A DNA stretch of 23,694 nucleotides from IMG/VR virus record IMGVR_UViG_3300046010_005997, positions 1 through 23,694 of that record, one strand, 5' to 3'. The position numbers and the translations under genes are program-made. Shown one piece after another: positions 8,680-15,208 of the stretch. This stretch comes from a virus. The notes below the pieces were generated by a model. That model was not told the origin of the DNA, ran no database searches, and worked only from the letters and a program-made list of their open reading frames with translations. Numbering within the stretch: position 1 is the stretch's first letter; every line of letters starts with the position of its first letter.

Positions 8680-8857
8680 TGAGTTTTTTACTTCAAAAGT
8701 TGAAGAGTCTATAGATAACAGAGTTGAAAAAATAGAACAACAGAGGCCATGTAGTAAGTGTGATCTTTATGCTCCATACTATAGTTTTAATCAGGTTACT
8801 TTAGAAATGTACTGGAAATGTCCATCTGGTCATGAGACAAAGCATAAGCTTAACTGA
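8666..8857 (+). CDS. Small zinc-ribbon protein
   Basis: A 63-aa protein with a likely metal site of CSKC (residues about 29-32) and CPSGH near the C-terminus, framing strand-like sequence (YYSFNQVTLEMYWKC), the pattern of a zinc ribbon. The N-terminal half is a charged helix. ATG 8666 has a strong AGGAG site (8653-8661 region) and overlaps recA by 14 nt. Its end overlaps the next gene as TGATG. Function is unknown; it may bind nucleic acid or a recombination partner. Confidence 0.7.
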   Translation: MPNINEFFTSKVEESIDNRVEKIEQQRPCSKCDLYAPYYSFNQVTLEMYWKCPSGHETKHKLN

Positions 8858-9165
8858 TGTCAGAAAGAGCAGAAGTAAAAAGAGATGGCGCTAAAGCACA
8901 AAAGAATAGTGGCCGTGGAGAATATCAAAAGGGTGACGCTAAGTGGAAAAATTTTGTAGTAGACTACAAAGAATCTAAAGCTTCATTTAATTTAAATAAA
9001 GATGTATGGGCTAAAATCTGTACAGATACTTTTAAGGTTAGCAGGGACATGCATCCAGCCCTTAAAATTATTATTGGTGGGGATTCCAAGGTCCGTCTTG
9101 GAATCATAGAGTGGTCAGTACTAGAAGAGCTGATCACATTTTGGGAGGAAAATAAAAATGGCTAA
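8857..9165 (+). CDS. Putative PD-(D/E)XK nuclease, Holliday-junction-resolvase-like
   Basis: A 102-aa basic protein. The segment AQKNSGRGEYQKGDAKWKNF followed by VVDYKESKASF resembles small PD-(D/E)XK enzymes of phage and archaeal Hjc type: a Gly/Ser-rich start, an acidic residue in KGDA, then the D-x-K core of VDYK. The downstream SFNLNKDVWAKI helix and the hydrophobic strand ALKIIIGG fit that fold. It would cut branched or damaged DNA during recombination. The assignment rests on motif resemblance only. It sits between recA and SSB and overlaps SSB by 8 nt. Confidence 0.6.
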   Translation: MSERAEVKRDGAKAQKNSGRGEYQKGDAKWKNFVVDYKESKASFNLNKDVWAKICTDTFKVSRDMHPALKIIIGGDSKVRLGIIEWSVLEELITFWEENKNG

Positions 9166-9550
9166 TCCGATTATTACAATCGTTGGGCGAGTTGGTAGTG
9201 AACCAGAAACTGTTGGATCAAATGGTCTTAGGTTTAGAGTTGCAACTAATGATCGTGTTAAGAATGAAACTACTGGAGAGTGGGAAGACAAAAACACTTC
9301 TTGGTGGACAGTAAAAGCTTGGCGTACACTTGCAGGACAATCAAAGTCTGTAATTAAAAAGGGTATGGAAGTTATTATTGTTGGAAAGATCTATGAAGAA
9401 AATTGGACAGATAAAGATGGAATTAAGAGAAGCTCCTATGAAATCAATGCAGATTCAATTTCTGTAACAGCATACTCATTGTCTAAGGATAAGCCTTCAG
9501 GCGATAACGATTTCCCTTCATACAAGACATACGCTGAGGTTCCATTCTAG
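9158..9550 (+). CDS. ssb: Single-stranded DNA-binding protein, bacterial SSB-type OB-fold
   Basis: A 130-aa OB-fold protein. It begins NPIITIVGRVGSEPET, continues with LRFRVATNDRV and SWWTVKAWRTLAGQ, and has the VIIVGKIYEENWTDKDG beta strands typical of bacterial and phage SSB. The short C-terminal tail ends in EVPF, close to the DIPF tip through which bacterial SSB recruits repair proteins, so it may recruit host or phage partners. The ribosome site GGGAGG lies just before ATG 9158. It is the second ssDNA-binding protein in the window and sits with the recombination genes. Confidence 0.92.
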   Translation: MANPIITIVGRVGSEPETVGSNGLRFRVATNDRVKNETTGEWEDKNTSWWTVKAWRTLAGQSKSVIKKGMEVIIVGKIYEENWTDKDGIKRSSYEINADSISVTAYSLSKDKPSGDNDFPSYKTYAEVPF

Positions 9551-9654
9551 TGGTATACTTTATTTATGGATGCCTATTTGGCTTTGTTGCTGGGTACGGA
9601 GTTGGGTTGTTGATGGATAAGTGGGATAAAAAGATTAAAAATGACAGAGGATAA
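9550..9654 (+). CDS. 34-aa single-pass membrane micro-protein
   Basis: An ORF starting at GTG 9550, whose G is the last base of the ssb stop codon (TAGTG). It encodes 34 residues: a hydrophobic helix about residues 2-22 (VYFIYGCLFGFVAGYGVGLL) followed by a basic tail (DKWDKKIKNDRG), as in a single-span inner-membrane peptide with its C-terminus inside. A GAGG lies about 11 nt upstream. The stop overlaps the next gene by 14 nt, matching the packing of neighbours. Function unknown; a regulatory or host-envelope role is possible. Confidence 0.6.
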   Translation: MVYFIYGCLFGFVAGYGVGLLMDKWDKKIKNDRG

Positions 9655-9979
9655 AAATACATTAGAGTTAATTAACTCTATAACTGAATTTAACGATCTT
9701 CATGAGTATATGAATGATGCTCAACTGGACAGAGCTTTAGCTGTCATAGTTAAACTGTTGTTAAATCCAGATGTTCCTGCTGCAAAAGCTCCTCAACTTA
9801 TTATTGAACTTCAGGCTATGTCAACTAAGTTTGCAATGATGGCATCTTACTATTCAACAATAGCAAAGGATAAGGCTGGAACCATGAACAATAATAAGAA
9901 AAATATATACTACTCAGCAAAGGAGTCCATAGACAAACTTGTAGATGCACTTAAGTATGTCGTTAGGTATAATCTGTAA
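9641..9979 (+). CDS. Helical hypothetical protein upstream of the Cas4-like nuclease
   Basis: A 112-aa, almost wholly alpha-helical protein: helices about residues 10-42, then PDVPAAKAPQLIIELQAMS and a basic YYSTIAKDKAGTM...KKN turn leading into SIDKLVDALKYVVRYN. There are no cysteines or catalytic motifs. ATG 9641 follows within the end of the membrane micro-protein, and the stop forms a TAATG overlap with the Cas4-like gene. That coupling suggests it may partner the nuclease, but I recognise no family. Confidence 0.7.
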   Translation: MTEDKNTLELINSITEFNDLHEYMNDAQLDRALAVIVKLLLNPDVPAAKAPQLIIELQAMSTKFAMMASYYSTIAKDKAGTMNNNKKNIYYSAKESIDKLVDALKYVVRYNL

Positions 9980-10770
9980 TGGGAAGAAATATAGTAAAGA
10001 ACTTAAAGTTTAAAAAGCATACTGGAAAGTTCTTTGATCCAGAAGCATTTGCTGAACTGCTTGATGAGTCCTACAAAAACACCAAGAGGGCTGACGGAGA
10101 AATGACAAAGAAATCATTTAGCCCAAGCTCTCTTGGATATGGGCATGGAACCTGCCCAAGGTACTGGTACATGGCATTCTCAGGTGCAGTATTCATTGAT
10201 AATAACGATGCAGTTGCGGTTGCCAATATGGCACAAGGAACTCAGGCCCACGAAAGGCTTCAGAATCTAATAAAGACAATGCCTCAATGGGTTGCAGAAG
10301 AAGAAGAAATTATTAATGAGTATCCGCCTATTCGTGGCTTTATTGATCTTATTATGGAGTATGATGGTGAAACTGTCATTGGTGAAATTAAAACTGCTAA
10401 GCAAGAAGTTTGGGATGCAAGGCAGGCAGAAATGAGCCCGTCTGCAAATCATCTGCTGCAGCTTTTAACTTACATGAAGCTAAAGGATGCAAAAGAAGGT
10501 TTCTTTTTATACGAAAATAAGAATACGCAGGAGATACTTATTATTCCAGTAGTTATGAATGATAAAAATAAAAAGATTATCGAGGACACCTTTCTTTGGA
10601 TGAGAGAGGTATGGGACAACTTTAAAGATGGCGACCTTCCTATGAAGCCAGAAGGAGCCACAAAAACTAAGATGCCCTGCACTTACTGCCCAATTAAAAA
10701 GCAGTGCTACTCTAAAGAAACCCCTACTGGAACAGTACAGATTGAAAGATTTAAGGTGCCTTCTTTATGA
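9979..10770 (+). CDS. Cas4/RecB-like PD-(D/E)XK exonuclease with probable Fe-S cluster
   Basis: A 263-aa nuclease of the Cas4/RecB-like group common in actinobacteriophages, expected to resect DNA ends for recombination. The nuclease core shows RGFIDL (D123), GEIKT (E136, K138) and QLLTYM, the RecB-motif order. Four cysteines, C59 (GTCPRYW), C234, C237 and C243 (CTYCPIKKQC), match the Cas4 iron-sulfur cage that ties N- and C-terminus together. No CRISPR array or other cas gene is visible, so this is a phage recombination enzyme rather than an adaptation protein. It overlaps both neighbours (TAATG and ATGA). Confidence 0.9.
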   Translation: MGRNIVKNLKFKKHTGKFFDPEAFAELLDESYKNTKRADGEMTKKSFSPSSLGYGHGTCPRYWYMAFSGAVFIDNNDAVAVANMAQGTQAHERLQNLIKTMPQWVAEEEEIINEYPPIRGFIDLIMEYDGETVIGEIKTAKQEVWDARQAEMSPSANHLLQLLTYMKLKDAKEGFFLYENKNTQEILIIPVVMNDKNKKIIEDTFLWMREVWDNFKDGDLPMKPEGATKTKMPCTYCPIKKQCYSKETPTGTVQIERFKVPSL

Positions 10771-11060
10771 TATGTGCAAACTCAGACTGTCTTAACGATA
10801 AAGAGTTTACGCCAAAAACTCACAACCAAAAGTATTGTTCAGATGAATGTTGCAGGGTTGCAACAAACAAAAAAATCATGGAGAAATACTATGAAAAAAA
10901 AGCTATTCGTTCTGGACAAAAAAGGTATTGCAAGAAGTGTAAATCTAGTTTAAGTAGGTACAACTCTTCAACAATATGTGCGAAGTGTGAGAAAAGTATT
11001 TCTAATTCAGACAAAGAGAAAATATTAAGGATGCTAAATGACTCTGGCCAAATTAGCTAA
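10767..11060 (+). CDS. Double zinc-finger small protein
   Basis: A 97-aa protein with two cysteine clusters: MICANSDC...KYCSDECC in residues 1-30 and YCKKCKSSL...TICAKCE about residues 54-75, each enough for one zinc site. A basic linker (KKIMEKYYEKKA) separates them and a short C-terminal helix follows. The first cluster resembles the MYM/HNH-associated zinc fingers of small phage proteins; no nuclease residues are evident. It is ATGA-coupled to the Cas4-like gene and overlaps the resolvase by 23 nt. Likely nucleic-acid binding. Confidence 0.72.
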   Translation: MICANSDCLNDKEFTPKTHNQKYCSDECCRVATNKKIMEKYYEKKAIRSGQKRYCKKCKSSLSRYNSSTICAKCEKSISNSDKEKILRMLNDSGQIS

Positions 11061-11604
11061 AACAAAAGCCAACAGGGTTTTAGGAATAGATGCATCAACA
11101 TCTTCAGTCGCTTTTTGCCTGCTAGAAAACAATAAGCCACTAAAGTGGGGAAAGATAAACATACTTGGCAATGACATATATGAAAAGATATATGACGCTA
11201 AAGTTAAAACCGCTATTATGCTAGATGAACTTAAGTCAGACTACATAGCAGTTGAGGGAGCGATACTTGTCAGATCACCAGATGCTGTGATAAAATTATC
11301 TTATGTGTATGGAGTTGTAATTGCCGAGTTAATGTCAACTGGAGCTAAAGTTATTACAATAAGTCCTTCCGCATGGCAGTCCCACATTGGAAATAAAAAC
11401 CCAACTAAAGATGAAAAAGATGCAATTAGAATATTGAATCCAGGATACGCAGACTCGTGGTACAAAAACAAATTACGTAACATGAGGAAGCAGAGAACGG
11501 CAGATTACTTTAATAAGAAGTATGATTTAAACTTAGAAGATTTTGATGTCGCTGATAGTTTTGGCATTGCGTATTATGCTAATGAAGTGTTGACGAAGAG
11601 GTGA
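11038..11604 (+). CDS. RuvC-like Holliday junction resolvase
   Basis: A 188-aa RNase H-fold nuclease. Acidic residues sit in the RuvC order: D18 in VLGIDAST, E73 in IAVEGAIL and D170/D173 in DVADSFGIA. The motif ISPSAWQ after the central strands matches the RuvC 'P..WK' region. It would resolve recombination or packaging branch points. The ATG at 11038 has AAGGA upstream and overlaps the zinc-finger gene. With the neighbouring Hjc-like candidate, the phage may encode two junction-processing nucleases. Confidence 0.87.
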   Translation: MTLAKLAKTKANRVLGIDASTSSVAFCLLENNKPLKWGKINILGNDIYEKIYDAKVKTAIMLDELKSDYIAVEGAILVRSPDAVIKLSYVYGVVIAELMSTGAKVITISPSAWQSHIGNKNPTKDEKDAIRILNPGYADSWYKNKLRNMRKQRTADYFNKKYDLNLEDFDVADSFGIAYYANEVLTKR

Positions 11605-11741
11605 AATTGTACAAAAATAAAGACTGGCTACATAGAAGATATGTTATCCAAAGAAAAAGTATGGAAGAAATTGCTAGCGAATGTGGCGTAACTGTTATGA
11701 CCATATATAGAGCCCTAAAAGAAAAAGGTTTAATTAAATGA
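11601..11741 (+). CDS. 46-aa helix-turn-helix micro-protein
   Basis: A 47-codon ORF (stop included) filling the gap between the resolvase and the DUF1599-like gene. GTG 11601 overlaps the resolvase stop (GTGA), and its TGA overlaps the next ATG (ATGA). Residues 20-44 (SMEEIASECGVTVMTIYRAL, then KEKGL) are a textbook homeodomain-like HTH as in resolvases and small phage regulators. The N-terminal KDWLHRRYVIQRK is basic. TTG 11607 with GAGGTG upstream is an alternative start. It probably binds DNA; the target is unknown. Both junctions and the HTH make it a convincing gene. Confidence 0.75.
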   Translation: MKLYKNKDWLHRRYVIQRKSMEEIASECGVTVMTIYRALKEKGLIK

Positions 11742-12079
11742 AACTAAAGCCAGTTTTTGAAGATTCAAAAGAGTTTAGGTTTGACGATCTATATATGCTT
11801 ACAGTTGGAACTGAAGCAGGCCACGAAATTTTAAATACCTGCCTTGAGATTGCTCACATGTTAATTAAAAAAAATATTGCCTATGGAAATTCTGCATTAG
11901 AGCCAGTTAGAATATTTTCAAAGGCGGGACCAAAAGAGCAGCTATATGTCCGTATTGATGATAAGCTTAATAGATTAATTAAGGGAACAGATTATCCAGG
12001 AGATAACGATATTGATGATCTAATTGGATATTTAATATTATTAAAGGTTGCTAAGGAATTTGCTATTTCAGTCGACTAG
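11738..12079 (+). CDS. DUF1599-like (nucleotide modification associated domain 1) protein
   Basis: A 113-aa protein with the motif order of the DUF1599 family (Pfam name: nucleotide modification associated domain 1): YGNSALEPVRIFSK (residues 49-62), EQLYVRIDDKLNRLIKG, then an acidic stretch and DDLIGYLILLKVA. The family is frequent in phages and was linked to base modification by comparative genomics; its chemistry is not established. It is ATGA-coupled to the HTH gene. The window also encodes a carbamoyltransferase, which makes a modification role worth considering. Confidence 0.72.
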   Translation: MKLKPVFEDSKEFRFDDLYMLTVGTEAGHEILNTCLEIAHMLIKKNIAYGNSALEPVRIFSKAGPKEQLYVRIDDKLNRLIKGTDYPGDNDIDDLIGYLILLKVAKEFAISVD

Positions 12080-12088
12080 AAGTATAAT
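12060..12088 (+). promoter_or_regulatory. Sigma70-type promoter TTGCTA-17-TATAAT for the terminase operon
   Basis: The -35-like TTGCTA (12060-12065) and perfect -10 TATAAT (12083-12088) are 17 bp apart. The predicted start is about 12095, while the next ATG is at 12097 with no Shine-Dalgarno, so the transcript would be leaderless or nearly so. The -35 lies inside the end of the DUF1599-like gene. It marks the switch from the replication block to packaging genes. Confidence 0.75.
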
Positions 12089-12096
12089 AAAGTCAT

Positions 12097-12633
12097 ATGG
12101 AAATTGAACTAGCAGATCATTTTGATCGCATGAATAAAGTAGTTGAAGAACTACTTAGAGGAAATAACCCTACCCAGATTGCCACACTAACTGGGTTTAA
12201 GAGGGCAGAGGTTGTTGAACTTATAGATGAGTGGAAGAATGTAGTCCACAACGACACGTCAGCCCGTGAACGTGCTAAAGAGGCTATCTCTGGAGCTGAC
12301 CAACACTATGCCATGCTAATTAAAGAAGCATGGAAAACAGTTGAGGATGCAGATCAGGCTGGACAGCTTAACGTTAAATCTGGAGCCTTAAAACTAATTG
12401 CTGACATTGAAGGAAAAAGAATTGGAATGCTTCAGGAAGTGGGCTTGCTTGATAATGCAGAGCTTGCTGGACAGATAGCAGAGTCAGAAAGAAAGCAGGA
12501 AGTTCTGGTAAAGATATTAAAAGAGGTGACTGCGTCATGCCCAAAGTGCAAGATGGAAGTAGCTAAACGCTTATCTCAAATAACTGGAATCGTTGAGCCA
12601 ATAGAGATAATTGAGGAAGTCAGTGGAGTTTGA
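12097..12633 (+). CDS. terS: Putative terminase small subunit
   Basis: A 178-aa protein directly before the terminase large subunit and overlapping it. Residues about 22-46 (GNNPTQIATLTGFKRAEVVE and following) form a helix-turn-helix suited to recognising the packaging site. The middle is a long charged helix, consistent with the oligomerisation core of small terminases. A CPKC pair (C148, C151) near the C-terminus is less usual and may bind metal. The call is by position and architecture. The ATG lies 8 nt after a perfect TATAAT and has no ribosome site, which points to leaderless translation. Confidence 0.75.
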   Translation: MEIELADHFDRMNKVVEELLRGNNPTQIATLTGFKRAEVVELIDEWKNVVHNDTSARERAKEAISGADQHYAMLIKEAWKTVEDADQAGQLNVKSGALKLIADIEGKRIGMLQEVGLLDNAELAGQIAESERKQEVLVKILKEVTASCPKCKMEVAKRLSQITGIVEPIEIIEEVSGV

Positions 12634-14413
12634 TTTTAATGACCTCATCGACATCTTGGATGGTGAAGAGTTTGATGAAAGACCAGTTGACCTAAAAACT
12701 TTTGTAACAGACAAAAACTATTTAGGGTTGCCAGAATTATCTGATCATCAGTATACACTTATAGAAAAATCATCTCAGATATATAAAGAGTCAACTCTAA
12801 TAAAACTTTTTGGTGAAAGCGAAGGGTCTTTAAGATACAGGCAAACCTGTAATGAGGTCGTAGCACAGCTAGGTAAGGGTAGCGGTAAGGATTACTGCTC
12901 CACCATATCTGTTGCGTATATAGTTTATTTACTATTGTGTCTAAAAGACCCAGCATCTTACTACGGCAAGCCACCTGGAGACTCTATAGATATTATCAAT
13001 ATTGCTATTAACGCTCAGCAGGCAAACAACGTTTTCTTTAAGGGATTTAAAAATAGAGTAACACACTCACCTTGGTTTGCTGGAAAGTATTTTGAAAAAG
13101 CTTCTGAAATTAAGTTTGATAAAAATGTAACCGTGTACTCTGGTCACTCAGAAAGAGAAGCTTTTGAAGGGTACAACGTTTTGGTTGCAGTGCTCGATGA
13201 AATTTCTGGTTTTGCCTTAGACAGTACAAGCGGACACGATCAGGCAAAGACAGCTAGCGGAATATATGACATGTACAGGGCATCTGTAGACTCTCGTTTT
13301 CCAGACTACGGTAAAGTAATTCTTCTATCGTTCCCAAGATTTAAGAATGATTATATACAGCAAAGATATGATAATATTATTTCTGAAAAAGAAATCATAT
13401 CTAGATCTCATAAGTTTAAGCTAGATCCAAACCTGCCAGACAATACTGTAGGAAATGAGTTTGAGATATTCTGGGATGAAGATCAAATTATTTCATATAA
13501 GTATCCTAAAGTTTATGCAATTCGTAGACCTACATGGGAAGTAAATCCAACCAGAAGTATTGAGGATTTTAAAATTGCTTTTTACCGAGATGTTACAGAT
13601 GCTTTAGGAAGATTTGCATGTATGCCACCAGAAGCAATTGATGCTTTTTTTAAGTCACGTGAAAAAATTGAAATGGCTTTTAATGATCTATCAATAGCTG
13701 TAGATGGCTTCGGTAGATTTGAAGAATGGTTTGTTCCTCAAGACGATAAAGAATACTTTATCCATGTTGACTTAGCTCAAAAGCATGACCATTGCGCTGT
13801 ATCAATGGCTCATGTTGAAAAGTGGGTTAGTGTAAAGGTAACAGACACATACTCTCAGCCAGCTCCAATCGTAAAGGTTGATGCTGTTATGTATTGGACT
13901 CCAACATCAGACAAGTCTGTAGACTTTACTGAAGTTAGAGATTACATTCTTTCTCTTAGGTCCAGGGGCTTTAACATTAGGCTTTGTACATTCGATAGGT
14001 GGAACTCTCACGACATGATGCAGCAGCTAAGGCAGTATGGAATAAGTACAGAAACTTTATCAGTGGCTAAAAAACACTATGATGATATGGCTATGGTTGT
14101 GATGGAAGAAAGATTAAACGGTCCACACATACCGCTTTTAGTTGATGAATTGCTAGAGTTAAGAATTATGAGGGACAAGGTAGACCACCCAAGAAAGGGA
14201 TCTAAAGACTTGGCTGACGCCGTATGTGGGTCCATATATAATTCTATTAGTATGACAAGGACGGCATTTGGAGATATAGAAGTACATGATTATTCATCTG
14301 TAAGAAAACAGTATAGAGAATCAATATCTGCAGAGTCACCTAACTTAATCAAAGCACCATCAGCAATGCCAAAAGATCTTTCTGATGCACTAAGTGGAAT
14401 GGAAATAGTATGA
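12623..14413 (+). CDS. terL: Terminase large subunit (packaging ATPase and nuclease)
   Basis: A 596-aa motor that pumps DNA into proheads and cuts it. Walker A-like GKGSGKD (84-90) and Walker B VLVAVLDE (D192, E193) define the ATPase. The RNase H-fold nuclease has D383 (FIHVDLAQ), D458 (CTFDRW) and D529/D532 (KDLADAV). The start chosen is GTG 12623, because GAGGAAG at 12613-12619 is correctly placed. An in-frame TTG at 12611 would add four residues. It overlaps the small subunit by 11 nt. No portal gene follows, so capsid genes must be elsewhere. Confidence 0.92.
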   Translation: MEFDFNDLIDILDGEEFDERPVDLKTFVTDKNYLGLPELSDHQYTLIEKSSQIYKESTLIKLFGESEGSLRYRQTCNEVVAQLGKGSGKDYCSTISVAYIVYLLLCLKDPASYYGKPPGDSIDIINIAINAQQANNVFFKGFKNRVTHSPWFAGKYFEKASEIKFDKNVTVYSGHSEREAFEGYNVLVAVLDEISGFALDSTSGHDQAKTASGIYDMYRASVDSRFPDYGKVILLSFPRFKNDYIQQRYDNIISEKEIISRSHKFKLDPNLPDNTVGNEFEIFWDEDQIISYKYPKVYAIRRPTWEVNPTRSIEDFKIAFYRDVTDALGRFACMPPEAIDAFFKSREKIEMAFNDLSIAVDGFGRFEEWFVPQDDKEYFIHVDLAQKHDHCAVSMAHVEKWVSVKVTDTYSQPAPIVKVDAVMYWTPTSDKSVDFTEVRDYILSLRSRGFNIRLCTFDRWNSHDMMQQLRQYGISTETLSVAKKHYDDMAMVVMEERLNGPHIPLLVDELLELRIMRDKVDHPRKGSKDLADAVCGSIYNSISMTRTAFGDIEVHDYSSVRKQYRESISAESPNLIKAPSAMPKDLSDALSGMEIV

Positions 14414-14658
14414 GTATCTATCAAGAAAAAGCTAAAGAGTGTAAGTGCTGCAGTAAGCACGTACCTCTTCCTACAAGACTGAAGGATTACGAGGGCACTA
14501 TGGTTTGCCCAACTACATTTGACAACATACATGAATACAAAAGGGTATGGGCGGATATAGGTAAAAGACCACCAGGAAGTATACGAAAGCATTTTTCTGA
14601 GTATGTTCAGCAAATCGTTGAGCAGTCTATTGACAAAAACAATAATAAAATACTATAA
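14410..14658 (+). CDS. Small zinc-binding hypothetical protein after terminase
   Basis: An 82-aa protein ATGA-coupled to terL. An N-terminal cysteine cluster (C11, C13, C14, H17) and C33 in TMVCPTTF could form one zinc site. A basic, aromatic helix (EYKRVWADIGKRPPGS) and a Gln/Lys-rich tail follow. No known family is recognised; an accessory packaging or DNA-binding role is possible from position. The last codons contain the promoter of the tRNA that follows. Confidence 0.65.
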   Translation: MSIYQEKAKECKCCSKHVPLPTRLKDYEGTMVCPTTFDNIHEYKRVWADIGKRPPGSIRKHFSEYVQQIVEQSIDKNNNKIL

Positions 14659-14659
14659 T
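14630..14659 (+). promoter_or_regulatory. Perfect consensus promoter TTGACA-18-TATAAT for the CAT tRNA
   Basis: TTGACA (14630-14635) and TATAAT (14654-14659), both perfect sigma70 hexamers, are 18 bp apart within the last codons of the upstream gene. Transcription should start near 14666, 0-3 nt from the tRNA 5' end at 14668. It gives the tRNA its own strong constitutive promoter. Confidence 0.82.
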
Positions 14660-14667
14660 TCAACTAG

Positions 14668-14741
14668 GCAACAATAGCTTAGTTGGTTAAAGCCCCGAAC
14701 TCATAATTCGGTAATCGTAGGTTCAAGTCCTACTTGTTGCA
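14668..14741 (+). tRNA. tRNA with CAT anticodon (Met or lysidine-type Ile2)
   Basis: A full cloverleaf of 74 nt. Acceptor GCAACAA pairs with TTGTTGC, the D stem is GCTT/AAGC, the anticodon stem CCGAA/TTCGG holds loop CTCATAA, the T arm is GTAGG-TTCAAGT-CCTAC, and the discriminator is A. It lacks the three G:C pairs of an initiator anticodon stem, so it is elongator Met or Ile2 (read as ATA after lysidine modification). CCA is not encoded. Sequence alone does not settle the identity. Confidence 0.9.
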
Positions 14742-14752
14742 CAGGGGGTAAC

Positions 14753-15082
14753 ATGTTTAATGATTTTGACGAAGAAGAAACGATGAATAAGATACAACAC
14801 TATATTGATATAGGTGCAATAAGAATCGCTGGGTTTACTGAAGATGGGGAGGCCATATTCGAGCTAAATGAAGATACTACCAGGGATTTAGCCCCAGAAC
14901 TCTGGGAAGCACATGAACAATATATTGATGCAGAACTATTAAATTTATTAGACAATGATTTAATGCAGGTTGAATACGATGAAGATCTAAATGCCACATT
15001 TAATTTTACATTAGAGGGGTACGAGATTGCTAAAAGTAAAGGTATTATACCTTTAGACACTATTGAAGATTTTGATCTTTAA
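14753..15082 (+). CDS. Acidic hypothetical protein between tRNA genes
   Basis: A 109-aa strongly acidic protein preceded by a good AGGGGGT ribosome site. The order is helix (EEETMNKIQHYIDIGAI), strand pair (IRIAGFTEDGEAIFEL), a long helix (APELWEAHEQYIDAELLNLL) and a second strand and helix (ATFNFTLEGYEIAKSKG), which resembles a winged-helix arrangement. Similar small proteins occur in actinobacteriophages without known function. Its last codons contain the promoter for tRNA-Arg. Confidence 0.72.
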   Translation: MFNDFDEEETMNKIQHYIDIGAIRIAGFTEDGEAIFELNEDTTRDLAPELWEAHEQYIDAELLNLLDNDLMQVEYDEDLNATFNFTLEGYEIAKSKGIIPLDTIEDFDL

Positions 15083-15091
15083 TAGTATAAT
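15063..15091 (+). promoter_or_regulatory. Promoter TTGAAG-17-TATAAT for tRNA-Arg
   Basis: TTGAAG (15063-15068) and a perfect TATAAT (15086-15091) are 17 bp apart, starting inside the 3' end of the acidic protein gene. The predicted start, about 15098, is 0-2 nt from the tRNA-Arg 5' end. The geometry matches that of the CAT tRNA promoter. It may also serve ahpC-ahpD, since no terminator separates them. Confidence 0.75.
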
Positions 15092-15099
15092 TTATTTAT

Positions 15100-15171
15100 A
15101 CCTCTGTAGCTCAGAGGAAGAGCAACAGACTTCTAATCTGTTGGCCGCTGGTTCGAATCCAGCCAGGGGTG
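15100..15171 (+). tRNA. tRNA-Arg (anticodon TCT)
   Basis: A 72-nt cloverleaf: acceptor ACCTCTG with CAGGGGT, anticodon stem ACAGA/TCTGT with loop CTTCTAA (anticodon TCT, codons AGA/AGG), T arm GCTGG-TTCGAAT-CCAGC, discriminator G, and CCA not encoded. AGA is used heavily in the phage genes here, so the tRNA probably compensates for a host that favours CGN. Confidence 0.93.
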
Positions 15172-15172
15172 C

Positions 15173-15185
15173 GATATTAAATATC
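15173..15185. promoter_or_regulatory. 13-bp palindrome GATATTAAATATC before ahpC
   Basis: GATATT-A-AATATC is a perfect 6+6 inverted repeat starting 2 nt after tRNA-Arg and ending 23 nt before the ahpC ATG. With no T-run it is not a terminator. It could be an operator or a processing hairpin at the tRNA 3' end. AT-richness makes a chance palindrome possible. Confidence 0.35.
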
Positions 15186-15208
15186 ATCACTTATACACAA
15201 GGAGAAAA

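Noticed and set aside
9554-9613. TATACT followed 6 nt later by an ATG (9566) resembling a leaderless start
   Set aside because: The ATG opens only a 15-codon frame, and the overlapping GTG-started 34-aa membrane protein explains the sequence better.
9968-9979. TATAAT 5 nt before the Cas4-like ATG
   Set aside because: It is inside coding sequence, the spacing is too short, no -35 is present at 16-18 bp, and the gene already has a TAATG coupling.
9979-10770. Cas4-like protein as sign of a CRISPR system
   Set aside because: No repeat-spacer array or other cas gene is visible; such nucleases are common phage recombination enzymes.
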